Of a DNA stretch of 64,000 nucleotides, positions 38,501 through 48,473 are shown piece by piece. The stretch is from Pagrus major (Eukaryota; Chordata; Actinopteri; Spariformes; Sparidae). The stretch covers positions 16,857,610-16,921,609 of the forward strand of contig NC_133216.1 of the NCBI RefSeq assembly GCF_040436345.1, given 5' to 3'. The notes under the pieces are model-generated. The model saw nothing but the letters and a program-made list of their open reading frames with translations. It had not been told where the DNA came from and searched no databases. A program made the translations under genes and the position numbers. The first letter of the stretch is position 1, and each line of letters starts with the position of its first letter.

Positions 38501-39102
38501 AAGTTTCCTCTATGGAGAACAATAAAGAACAATTCAGAATCTGAAAGGGATCTACGTTACAGATTGAAGTCTGGTTATACTTTTCCTTCTACTTACTGTT
38601 GTCCAGAGTGATGAGAAATATTCGCTGGATCATGTGATTGACATTGAGCTGTTCACACAGCTCCTGCCGGGATCGGAAGGAGCGGCTGATCTCTGCCACA
38701 GAGTCGTCATTGTCATCAACGCTGTCTGACACAGAGTTTTCTGACTCCGACTGGCTCTCTCCTGAGTCCTCCACTGTGATACAAGATACAGTATGACCTA
38801 TACATACAAGAAAAAAGCTGATGGTGTTCTAACACTGAAATCATGTTACATATGTATTTATGTATACAAATTTTGTTATGAACCGCACTTTGACTTCTAC
38901 ATCCCTGGACCAATCCACATAAGCACTGACTATATATCTTATTAGAGGAGCAGCTCTGACAACTCTACTCACATGGTGGTTCAGCAGACAGTTGTTGTGG
39001 TTTCTGGCCTGATGCGAACTGCTTGGCATCAGCCAGTGAGCTGAAGAGGGCAGCGAAGGGGTTGCAGGAGATGTTCTGGTTGTTGTTGCCCTGGTCAGTC
39101 AT
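27320..39102 (-). CDS. ube4a: Ubiquitin conjugation factor E4 A, U-box E3/E4 ligase, complete
   Basis: UBE4A elongates ubiquitin chains with its C-terminal U-box and an E2 partner; its core is Ufd2p-type. Exons on the minus strand: 39102-38973, 38773-38597, 36266-36154, 35823-35671, 35012-34853, 34714-34512, 34276-34085, 33970-33637, 33430-33304, 33130-32823, 31200-31068, 30935-30745, 30402-30302, 29514-29401, 29068-28894, 28353-28173, 27988-27841, 27706-27549, 27455-27320. They sum to 3234 bp, 1077 residues plus stop, close to the human 1066, and all phases agree. Landmarks are the start [20 protein letters not shown], the block [19 protein letters not shown], and [20 protein letters not shown] in the core. 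The start is the only Met matching the family N-terminus. Several introns carry transposon debris, but the coding exons are intact. Confidence 0.96.
28354..28893 (-). other. ube4a: ube4a intron
   Basis: AT-rich intron with recurrent GCTAA/TTAGC words near 28530-28640. No gene or defined transposon is recognised. Confidence 0.7.
29515..30301 (-). other. ube4a: ube4a intron
   Basis: Intron with consensus ends. A 72-codon plus-strand ORF inside has no recognisable domain. Nothing else is seen. Confidence 0.7.
31531..32513. mobile_element. Rearranged, non-autonomous Tc1-type transposon in a ube4a intron
   Basis: The left end, CACTGAACAAAAATATAAAT, followed by about 200 bp ending at the CAGGTGTGCCTTAGGCTGGC block, is the long terminal inverted repeat of a common fish Tc1-like element. 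The matching right arm at about 32385-32511 is cut short by a TA repeat. The transposase is broken: a C-terminal piece reads [20 protein letters not shown] on the plus strand. The same end of the gene also appears inverted at about 31850-31925, and an N-terminal piece on the minus strand reads [14 protein letters not shown]. This is a dead composite. Confidence 0.85.
32512..32549. repeat. TA microsatellite
   Basis: A pure TA run that replaces the outer part of the right Tc1 terminal repeat. Confidence 0.9.
35013..35670 (-). other. ube4a: ube4a intron
   Basis: Contains a GGA/GAA purine stretch at about 35268-35300. No gene or named element is recognised. Confidence 0.7.
36267..38596 (-). other. 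ube4a: ube4a intron 2 with transposon remnants
   Basis: Besides the L2-like fragment listed separately, it contains two degraded dispersed repeats. About 36870-37185 has TCGCAATAT words and GTTCAGCCCTGC. About 37490-37815 has GCGATATACCGGTTTCAAGG and a GAAACTGGTATTTTCTGAGA type end. Both resemble teleost hAT-type short elements. No other gene is seen. Confidence 0.6.
37900..38460 (+). pseudogene. L2-like LINE reverse-transcriptase C-terminal remnant
   Basis: Plus-strand frames give [19 protein letters not shown], then [25 protein letters not shown], and in a shifted frame [17 protein letters not shown]. This order (catalytic-palm downstream segment, then the conserved RSFVPxAVxxLN end) is that of fish L2/CR1-type LINE ORF2 C-termini. 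Frame changes show it is dead. It lies antisense to ube4a. Confidence 0.7.
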
Positions 39103-39703
39103 CTCACTGGGGCTCAACACTCACTCCATCCAAGATCCCAGTCTTCAGGAGCAATGCAGACAAAACAGCAAAGTGGCAATGTAACAAGACTTCCGTGGTA
39201 AGACCTCTATTTCCTTTCATTTGTTTCACTTTCTTTCCTCATCTACCTCTCGTCCCTTATCTCACTTCCTTTATCATAACTAATTGGTTCTTGTCCTCAC
39301 TCTGAGCACTCCTTATTTAAAGACTGCACATCCTTTCATTCACTCTTTTCACCTTCACATGGTGTGGCACTATTAGTAAGAGAAGTTTCTGACTCTTAGT
39401 TCTTTTTCTACATCCATTTTAGTTGAACGGATAACTTTATTTATCCTTATTTAAGTGCCATGAGACTTATTTGACTTATTACTTTAAGCTCTGATCATTT
39501 ATTTTGTTTTCTTACAGATGCAACAGCCCATGTGTGTGTTTTTTTCTGTGCTCCAAGTTATTTGGAGGAAATAAACCAAGTTTCCTGGATTTCCTGCATT
39601 CTGATCGATACCCATGATGATGGTCAACTTAGTCTGAACCTCATAATTAACAAATGACAATGTCTCAGTAAGAGATTAGAGAGTATGTACAGTATATTTC
39701 CAC

Positions 39704-40042
39704 TAGTGTTGTCAATACTGAATATCTCAAATGGTTTCAATACTCATCTTTCACAGTATCTACACTCCAGTACTACTACAACTACTGTAACAGCGTTTTT
39801 TTACTCTCTTCTCTTTCACACAAGCATTGTCCCAAATCCTCCAGAAGTAAGTTAATTAAGATGCTTTTTTGCTCAACAGACAGTACTCAAGCCTTGTTAT
39901 ATTTATTTTTTCATAAAAATCTGAAATTATATGCCCCAAATGTTGTGGCAACTTTCCCCCGTGGTATTGGATATGGTATCGAACACTGATATTTTTCAAA
40001 GTATTGTATTGAAATGACAAATTCCAGTATCTGACAACACTA
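39704..40042. mobile_element. Short inverted-repeat element with TAGTGTTGTCA ends
   Basis: The left end TAGTGTTGTCAATAC and right end GTATCTGACAACACTA are inverted repeats about 340 bp apart. The interior has GGTATCGAACACTG-type words found in teleost hAT-like short elements. No ORF is present. Confidence 0.65.
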
Positions 40043-40140
40043 ATTTCAATATCATGATAATTTTTTATCATTGTCCAACTATTATATCACCACTTACTAT
40101 CACCACACCCATACAGTAAAATGCAGAGCCGCACAATTAT

Positions 40141-40490
40141 TTAAAGGTGCACTATGTAGTTTTGGGGAAGAAATTTGAATGAGAAGAGAAAGATCTTCAT
40201 TGTTTTTTTAAAGCCCCAACAAACTAAATAAACAAACTCTCTTTGTTTTTCATGACTGAATGAACTGAATAAACATCTGACCTTAAAGAACAACACGATT
40301 TCATACTGTTTTACTTTGTTTATATTTGGCGGACACCTTTCTAGCTTCAACCTGTGTTCTGGGGACCTTATTTAAAGACCTTCTTTAATCAGTTATGGAT
40401 AAATTTATATTTCTGAGTTTGTATTGTTACCTCGTTAATATTGTAAATATCACAAGTGTTTGGATTTCTTCTTCTAAACTAAATAATTTC
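40141..40490 (+). mobile_element. MITE-like element, copy C
   Basis: Starts TTAAAGGTGCACTATGTAG and shares the AGAGAAAGATCTTCAT, CTGACCTTAAAG and TTATATTTGGCGGAC blocks with copies A, B and D. The right terminus is degraded. Confidence 0.75.
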
Positions 40491-41299
40491 TTATGATCAC
40501 TTCATTCAAATTAACTTGATATTGTATCTCCAGGCCACCACATCACTTTGTCTGACTTTCTTTGTTAAATAAGGCTCCTAATTTACATCAAAAGGTGCTG
40601 TAATGCATGCACTTATCCTTATTTTTCTGTAGGGAGTCATCTGAAGCAAACAGTATATCGAAAAGGTGCTTAAGGGGCAGTGGGGTGTCTTTTAAGTCAT
40701 CCGTCACCCTTCACATTGCATTGCTGTGTCTTAAAAAACCTTAACAGCCGTCTCCTGCCCTCTCCTCTACCTCCACACAGGTCGTAATCTATGCAATTCT
40801 GCACTAATTACCTGTCTCTGTATCTCCATATTTTCTGCATGTTATGAGGACATGATCTGCTCTTTCTACCCACTGACACTGGTCAAAACAAACTGCGAGA
40901 TGCTTTCCAATCCTCTATTTCTTGAATTGAATCTGAATGATGTAAATGTACATGTAAATCACTTTCTCGCCTGTTCCGGCAGTTTTCAGTCTTTTTCCAT
41001 CTGACGAGGTTAGAAACTTTTTGGCATGACGTTCAGAAAATGGGAATGATTAAGAACAAGTTGTCCTGCTCACAGTTTGACGGTGAACATATGTGCTGAC
41101 TGTCATTATCGGCTCGTTCAGTGCTCACCTGCTCGGCGGTGACACGTTACTGTGTTATCACGGTTATCCATCAGTTTAGTTCAGCACCCACCAGTCATAA
41201 CTTGTGTCACTTTATGGAGCTAGCTTCCCCAGCAACCACTATTATTCAATTTTGAAAGTGTCACGCCACCCGTTAAGCAATTTAGTAGCGGTACAGCTA

Positions 41300-41400
41300 C
41301 GTGACGCTAGTTAGCTAACTAGCTAGCTAGCAGGGTTAGCTAGTAGCAGTGACCGTCCTGCATCAGGGCTAGTTAGCTAGCTAGTTAGCTAGCTTGTTGA
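41300..41400. repeat. TAGC/GCTA-rich self-complementary stretch
   Basis: Dense overlapping GCTAGC, TTAGCTAA and CTAGCTAG words make this stretch locally palindromic. It lies just inside the probable first intron of ube4a. Confidence 0.6.
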
Positions 41401-41700
41401 GTAGCAAGCTAAGCTGTCATGGGGTCACCTGGACTCTATTTCAGCATTGCGTTTATAAACTGTTACATGGGTTTAATGTACAATCAACCTAAATACCGTA
41501 TACAAACGATAAAGAAGGCTGTCGTACCTGTTTGACGGTAGGAAATGTGGATTATTGACAAAGAAAAATGCTTCTCCGAAACCAGTGGCAGTTCCTCAGT
41601 AAATAGAAATTGTAAACGTCATCAAAATGAGACGGAGGGTCTCTCTTTGCTGAGTAACTTTATGCAAAACGTGAAAACACCATATAACAGTATTTATGAT

Positions 41701-43477
41701 AGTGAACTTGTGCAACTAAAGATGAATATTTTCTACGTTTAAACTAGATTTACAATAAATAAATAGTTGTTGGAATAATAACTGAAGAATGTATAAACCA
41801 TGAGTAAAAAAGTAAATAATAATATTTGATCATATTTTTACATTTTATGGAGTAAATCAGGGGAAGAACGTACATTTTATAGAATATCTGAATTATATTT
41901 TGAGAGATTCAAACTTGATTTAGTTTGTTAAATAAAATGCATCATGCACAGTGGGTTGAGTAGTTTATCACAGATGAATCATCTTCTGAGCCTGTTTTTT
42001 TAAAAAAAAATAAAAACTACAAAATTTAGTGAAAATTATTTCAACAAAATAATAGCTGATAATAACACTTTGACTTGCCAGCATGTGTGTACGATATGTG
42101 TTATATGTTGGAAACATATTTTCTTTGTTTATTTGTTTATTTCTGACTGTCTTATTTCTTTCTTTTGTATTTTAAATGTGTGCGCCAGCTGTGTGAAGTC
42201 AGTTGTCATTTCAGCTACATCTGTCTGGTCTGTGGTTTTTCTCTGATGTTTGCTGACCGTCAGCAGAGGGCAGCAGCAGACTGCATCTATGACTGCTCCC
42301 TCCTGAGGCTGAACCTGCATGAGTTTTGAAGTGTGGCCCTCTCCTCTGTGTCTTAATGAAGTCCTAGTTTGGAATAGAAAGTTTGCATTTGGACAGAGAC
42401 TTAAACAAATTAAATGAATGTTTAGCGATATGGGTTATGTGAAAAGAAACGAGTATATGTCAACATATATCAATATCAATATTTAGTACATTAATAAAAC
42501 ATATAACTTCAATGCTGTAATGATCTCATAACTATAGTGGTTAAACACATACGTAAAGATGCAATATGTAAGAATTTTAGTTTAAAACATTCACAAATTA
42601 ACTAAAATCATCATGTGTGAAAAAAATAACAGCGTTGATGTTATCTCAGACGTCTGTGTTTTGTGTTGTAGAGATATCTACTGAAGTTGGCATACTAACC
42701 AGCTAATCCTGGCCTGTCCTGTAGAGAATAGCTCAGGCCTCCAGAGGTGGACACTGACTGAGACCTGACCTCACACCTCTCTCGCTTCACACACATACCT
42801 TACAAATATACTTATATGATTGCTTTGTTATCAAAGTAGTTGCCAATTAGTATTCTGTCAATCAATTTCACCGATCAGCCACACGTTTACACCACCTAGT
42901 TAATATTGTGCAGGTTCCCCATGTGCATCCAACAAAGCATCTCTGACCTTTCAAGGCATGGTCATGCCTGTGCATGATAGATAATAGTTCAACAGTCATA
43001 AGGGACATTTACTTTAAGTACATCTTTCTTATTATAATTACAAACAAACTCTCTTTGTTTTCATGACTGAATAAACAAACTGACCTTAAAGGACAACACA
43101 ATTTTGTACTGTTTTACTTTGTTTATATTTGGCGGACCCTGCCACCTTTCTAGCTTCAAACAGTATTCTGGGGAGCTTATTTTCCTCCGAGAACAGCTTG
43201 GTAATTCAATTACGGAAAAAATAACTATTTCTGAATTTTTATTATTATTATTACCTTACCAATATTGTACCCTTCTGAGTTTCTGAATTTCTTTTCCAAA
43301 ACTACATAGGCCCCTTTAATCTGGCTTTTATACACTGATTAACACAAAAAACCCTTTAATGCCGAAGTGAAGGATCTCTTAAAGAAATGATTAAAGCCAA
43401 TTACAAATATAACATTAAAAAATACATGTTTGCATAAATATTCACCTCCTTTAATACCCAAATAATTACTGGTGCAA
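41701..43477. other. Spacer between ube4a and the fold-back element
   Basis: AT-rich sequence. About 42860-42970 (GATCAGCCACACG, then CACCACCTAGTTAATATTGTG) resembles a widespread teleost repeat that begins TGATCAGCCATAAC; its family is uncertain. MITE-like copy D follows. No gene is recognised. Confidence 0.55.
43040..43319 (+). mobile_element. MITE-like element, copy D (5'-truncated)
   Basis: Begins inside the family at the CAAACAAACTCTCTTTG block and ends at the inverted terminus CTACATAGGCCCCTTTAA. It carries GGCGGACCCTGCCACC, as in copies A and B. Confidence 0.7.
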
Positions 43478-43967
43478 GTGAAGAGGCTACGGAAAAAGAA
43501 CGGCGCAGATAAAAAAAGTAACCTGATGTTTCCATAATGTAGGCTAGTTGTCAACAGTTGATGAGGGTAGATGCTTTACCTTGCCACTTGTTGTTGTTGT
43601 TGTTGTTGTTATCGTTGTTGCAATGTGATTTTACACCGCTTTGATCTATAAATAAAGTCATAATTCAATATCCCTGTTTCAGTGATTTTATAACGAGGAT
43701 TAGGAAATCAATGCAGAAGAGAATGCAGGAGTGTTTCCACGTCACATTAGATAGCAATCATATAACACATACTGAGAAATTAGTAAGTGCTATCAGAGGT
43801 GGGTAATAACGATTTACATTTACTTCATTACATTTACTTAAGTAACTTTTTGGATAACTTGTACTTTTAAGAGCATAATTATGAATACAATAATGCAGTA
43901 TATATAAAACTGTAGGCTAACTGTAACGGATTGCCTTTACATTCTGCATAACATTCTCTGTGTTTGC

Positions 43968-44843
43968 CAGGTGCATGTACAGTGAATTTGGTCAATATCA
44001 CTCCTTGCAATAAGGACTTACAGGGTGCAGTCACTTTTTGGCAGGCCCTGCCGAAAAGTGACTGCACCCTGTAACTCTGGATTGGGAGGGGTTACATTCT
44101 CTGTCTTTTCAGCATTAATAGTAGAGGAAACCAGGTGCATGTACAGTGAATTTGGTCAATATCACTCCTTGCAATAAGGACTTACAGGGTGCAGTCACTT
44201 TTTGGCAGGCCCTGCCGAAAAGTGACTGCACCCTGTAACTCTGGATTGGGAGGGGTTACATTCTCTGACTTTTCAGCATTAATAGTAGAGGAAACCAGGT
44301 GCATGTACAGTGAATTTGGTCAATATCACTCCTTGCAATAAGGACTTACAGGGTGCAGTCACTTTTTGGCAGGCCCTGCCGAAAAGTGACTGCACCCTGT
44401 AACTCTGGATTGGGAGGGGTTACATTCTCTGTCTTTTCAGCATTAATAGTAGAGGAAACCAGGTGCATGTACAGTGAATTTGGTCAATATCACTCCTTGC
44501 AATAAGGACTTACAGGGTGCAGTCACTTTTTGGCAGGCCCTGCCGAAAAGTGACTGCACCCTGTAACTCTGGAGTGGGAGGGGTTACATTCTCTGTCTTT
44601 TCAGCATTAATAGTAGAGGAAACCAGGTGCATGTACAGTGAATTTGGTCAATATCACTCCTTGCAATAAGGACTTACAGGGTGCAGTCACTTTTTGGCAG
44701 GCCCTGCCGAAAAGTGACTGCACCCTGTAACTCTGGATTGGGAGGGGTTACATTCTCTGTCTTTTCAGCATTAATAGTAGAGGAAACCAGGTGCATGTAC
44801 AGTGAATTTGGTCAATATCTCTCCTTGCAATAAGGACTTACAG
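43968..44843 (+). repeat. 164-bp tandem array 1 (5 full units plus 56 bp)
   Basis: Units start (CAGGTGCATGTACAGTG) at 43968, 44132, 44296, 44460, 44624 and 44788, an exact 164-bp period with near-identical copies. Each full unit holds a 51-base palindrome, first at 44021-44071, with 25-base arms starting CAGGGTGCAGTCAC. The array stops abruptly at 44843, where a second copy of the left-arm sequence begins. Confidence 0.95.
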
Positions 44844-46220
44844 TTGCAATGTGATTTTACACCGCTTTGATCTATAAATAAAGTCATAATTCAATATCCC
44901 TGTTTCAGTGATTTTATAACGAGGATTAGGAAATCAATGCAGAAGAGAATGCAGGAGTGTTTCCACGTCACATTAGATAGCAATCATATAACACATACTG
45001 AGAAATTAGTAAGTGCTATCAGAGGTGGGTAATAACGATTTACATTTACTTCATTACATTTACTTAAGTAACTTTTTGGATAACTTGTACTTTTAAGAGC
45101 ATAATTATGAATACAATAATGCAGTATATATAAAACTGTAGGCTAACTGTAACGGATTGCCTTTACATTCTGCATAACATTCTCTGTGTTTGCCAGGTGC
45201 ATGTACAGTGAATTTGGTCAATATCACTCCTTGCAATAAGGACTTACAGGGTGCAGTCACTTTTTGGCAGGCCCTGCCGAAAAGTGACTACACCCTGTAA
45301 CTCTGGATTGGGAGGGGTTACATTCTCTGTCTTTTCAGCATTAATAGTAGAGGAAACCAGGTGCATGTACAGTGAATTTGGTCAATATCACTCCTTGCAA
45401 TAAGGACTTACAGGGTGCAGTCACTTTTTGGCAGGCCCTGCCGAAAAGTGACTGCACCCTGTAACTCTGGATTGGGAGGGTTTACATTCTCTGTCTTTTC
45501 AGCATTAATAGTAGAGGAAACCAGGTGCATGTACAGTGAATTTGGTCAATATCACTCCTTGCAATAAGGATTTACAGGGTGCAGTCACTTTTCGGCAGGC
45601 CCTGCCGAAAAGTGACTGCACCCTGTAACTCTGGATTGGGAGGGGTTACATTCTCTGACTTTTCAGCATTAATAGTAGAGGAAACCAGGTGCATGTACAG
45701 TGAATTTGGTCAATATCACTCCTTGCAATAAGGACTTACAGGGTGCAGTCACTTTTTGGCAGGCCCTGCCGAAAAGTGACTGCACCCTGTAACTCTGGAG
45801 TGGGAGGGGTTACATTCTCTGTCTTTTCAGCATTAATAGTAGAGGAAACCAGGTGCATGTACAGTGAATTTGGTCAATATCACTCCTTGCAATAAGGACT
45901 TACAGGGTGCAGTCACTTTTTGGCAGGCCCTGCCGAAAAGTGACTGCACCCTGTAACTCTGGAGTGGGAGGGGTTACATTCTCTGTCTTTTCAGCATTAA
46001 TAGTAGAGGAAACCAGGTGCATGTACAGTGAATTTGGTCAATATCACTCCTTGCAATAAGGACTTACAGGGTGCAGTCACTTTTTGGCAGGCCCTGCCGA
46101 AAAGTGACTGCACCCTGTAACTCTGGATTGGGAGGGGTTACATTCTCTGTCTTTTCAGCATTAATAGTAGAGGAAACCAGGTGCATGTACAGTGAATTTG
46201 GTCAATATCACTCCTTGCAA
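44844..46220 (+). repeat. Direct duplicate of 43618-44843 with array 2 (6 full units plus a partial)
   Basis: Sequence from 43618 (TTGCAATGTGATTTTACACC) recurs at 44844, an offset of 1226 bp. Array units start at 45194, 45358, 45522, 45686, 45850, 46014 and 46178. Array 2 has one more full unit than array 1. The copy starting at 45522 carries a fully perfect 25-base-arm palindrome (TTTTCGGC rather than TTTTTGGC). Confidence 0.95.
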
Positions 46221-46489
46221 GTCCTTATTGCAAGGAGTGATATTGACCAAATTCACTGTACATGCACCTGGCAAACACAGAGAATGTTATGCAGAATGTA
46301 AAGGCAATCCGTTACAGTTAGCCTACAGTTCTACATATACTGCATTATTGTATTCATAATTATGCTCTTAAAAGTACAAGTTATCCAAAAAGTTACTTAA
46401 GTAAATGTAATGAAGTAAATGTAAATCGTTATTACCCACCTCTGATAGCACTTACTAATTTCTCAGTATGTGTTATATGATTGCTATCT

Positions 46490-47720
46490 TTTTTTTTTTA
46501 TTAACTTTCTTTTATTGGAAGCAATTTCACAGGCAAAAACATGACAACGCAATGTGGCATAGCTGACTTCCATTCTGACCATTTTCCTTTACCTTTTTAT
46601 CCCTTTTTATCCCTCCCTCCCCAGAATTTTATCCCTCCCTCCCCAGAATACTTACAAAAAATACATACACAGAGCAAAAAAAAAAAAAAAAAAGGGGGGG
46701 GGGGGGCGGCTCAGTCATCACAATCAGGCAGAGATGTCAAGGATTCAATATGGGTTAAGAGAGGTCTCCAAGTCTTTTCAAATGAGTTTAAGGAGCCATT
46801 GAGGGAAAATCTAAGCTTTTCAAGTCTAATGGACAATAACAGCTCTTTCACCCACCTGTTGTGAGAAGGTGGTTGAACGTGTTTCCAATTAAGAAGTATG
46901 AGTCGCCTAGCAAACAGGGTGGTAAAGGCCATAACAGTCTGCATGACTTTTGTGGTGATAGGGTGCAAGGGGGTACCAAATAAGGCCAATAAAGGTTCAG
47001 GAGTGATAGTAATATTGTAAGCTATACTAATGGTTTTGAAAATTTCGGACCAGAATGTGGCAAGCGTGGGACAGAACCAGAACATATGGGAATGGTCAGC
47101 TGGAGATTGTTTGCACCTATTACATAAGTCAATTACATTAGGGTAAATACGGGATAGCCTCAAATTAGTGTAGTGAATCTTGTGCACAACTTTACACTGG
47201 AGAAGGCTGTGCCTCGCACATATTGAAGAGGAGTGAACCAACCGAAGGACTTGTTGCCAATAATCATCAGGTAACGTAATTCCGAGCTCTTGTTCCCAGG
47301 AAGCTTTGGGGCCGGACGCTGGGCTATCAATAGTAGAATTGATGAGACTATAGATGCTAGAAATTAGCTGACTTTTTTCAGGATCAAGAGCCAGTAAAGA
47401 GTCTACCAGAGTTTCCGGGGGACGGCTGGGGAATTTGGGGTTCTGATTCTGAATAAAATGTCTAATCTGAAAGAAGCCGAACAGATGGGAGTTAGGTAGG
47501 TCGAATTTCTTTGAGAGCTCAGAAAAGGACATAAAAATCCCTTGGTTATAAAGGTCCTTTAATTTAGTTATTCCTTTGTCAAACCAGGTCCGAAAGGTTA
47601 AATCAGAGCAAGAGGGTAGAAACAGGTGGTTGTTTACAGTGGGGGAGAGGGCCGAGGCCCTATGGAGGCCTAGACTTTTCCTAATTTGAATCCAGATTTT
47701 AACAGAGTTAATTTATGATT
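46490..47720 (-). mobile_element. 5'-truncated L1-type LINE inserted in the fold-back right arm
   Basis: The low end is a poly-T run, the antisense of a poly-A tail. The insertion is flanked by a 13-bp target duplication ATGATTGCTATCT (46477-46489 and 47721-47733) that is single in the matching left arm. Its minus-strand ORF (46711-47532, extended further by an upstream in-frame segment) reads LLQCKVVHKIHYTNLRLSRI, then CNRCKQSPADHSHMFWFCPT. That is the C-terminal region of fish L1 ORF2, beyond the reverse transcriptase. No endonuclease or RT core remains. Confidence 0.9.
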
Positions 47721-48181
47721 ATGATTGCTATCTAATGTGACGTGGAAACACTCCTGCATTCTCTTCTGCATTGATTTCCTAATCCTCGTTATAAAATCAC
47801 TGAAACAGGGATATTGAATTATGACTTTATTTATAGATCAAAGCGGTGTAAAATCACATTGCAACAACGATAACAACAACAACAACAACAATAAAAGTGG
47901 CAAGGTAAAGCATCTACCCTCATCAATTGTTGACAGCTAGCCTACATTATGGAAACATCAGGTTACTTTTTTTATCTGCGCCGTTCTTTTTCCGTAGCCT
48001 CTTCACGTGGGCTACAGGACTGCACAGTAAAAAAAAACATTTCTCTCGGTGCTGCGTCTGCCAGCTGACCCGTAGTAGACCTACGCCCACTTCCTCTGAA
48101 CTGATGCGCGTTCCCATCGGGGGCAGTCGTTTTTCGGCAAGCAGTCTCTTCTCGGCACTACAACTGCAAACATCCCAAGCG

Positions 48182-48195
48182 GTTGCCATAGCAAT
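48182..48195 (+). promoter_or_regulatory. RFX X-box-like motif
   Basis: GTTGCCATAGCAAT matches the RFX X-box consensus (GTYNCC AT RGNAAC) except for the last base. RFX factors drive genes of motile and sensory cilia. It lies 552 bp before the downstream ATG. Confidence 0.6.
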
Positions 48196-48473
48196 GGTAA
48201 GTGACAGGGACATTGCATTAAAACCTGGACACAGGTTTTAAGCCAAAATGGCTCGACTTCCCCGAGACAAAAATCTGATTTAAAAAAATAATAATACCAG
48301 AATCGGACGTATTGGGGCCCATACAGCGTGCGCACGAGAGGCTTCCACCGACCGAGCCGGCTAACTTCCGGTTTAGCTCCTGGCTAATAAGCAGGCTGTT
48401 GGACTACAACTTAAGGAAGTGGCGAGATAGAATCGCGCATGCGCAGTGCGCCGTGACCGTCCACATTCGGTTT

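Larger units (their letters stand above)
39103..41700 (-). other. ube4a: ube4a 5' UTR, first intron and probable promoter side
   Basis: An acceptor-like CTCCTGAAG at about 39143 precedes the ATG exon. A donor reading CAAACAG|GTACGAC at 41521-41533 suggests an untranslated first exon just above 41528. This is inference from splice consensus only. The intron between holds two inverted-repeat elements, listed separately, and a TAGC/GCTA-rich stretch at about 41300-41400. Confidence 0.45.
43478..48006. mobile_element. Large fold-back (long inverted-repeat) element
   Basis: Outer ends are GTGAAGAGGCTACGG at 43478 and CCGTAGCCTCTTCAC ending at 48006. The left arm, 43478-44017 (540 bp), is repeated almost exactly in inverted sense from 46221 to 48006 once a later L1 insertion is removed. 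Between the arms lie two arrays of a 164-bp unit and a second direct copy of part of the left arm. Both arms contain CAGAGGTGGGTAATAACG (43794 and its complement near 46446), which resembles the ends of fish hAT elements. No transposase is present. The layout is that of fold-back elements such as Drosophila FB or Galileo, but I cannot name the family. No exact target duplication is seen. Confidence 0.8.

Noticed and set aside
43968-46220. CRISPR-like repeat array
   Set aside because: The units are contiguous 164-bp copies with no unique spacers, inside a eukaryotic fold-back element.
43879-46301. Short ORFs starting MQSLFGR in the 164-bp repeats
   Set aside because: They cross palindromes and array edges, appear on both strands and resemble no protein.
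43472-48012. Target duplication CAAGTG/CACGTG at the fold-back ends
   Set aside because: One mismatch in six bases and a shift of the ends are needed. This is no better than chance, so no duplication is claimed.
48193-48201. ATG|GTAAGT as a start codon plus splice donor for the WD40 gene
   Set aside because: It overlaps the X-box, which should be upstream of transcription, and no acceptor with a pyrimidine tract precedes 48747.
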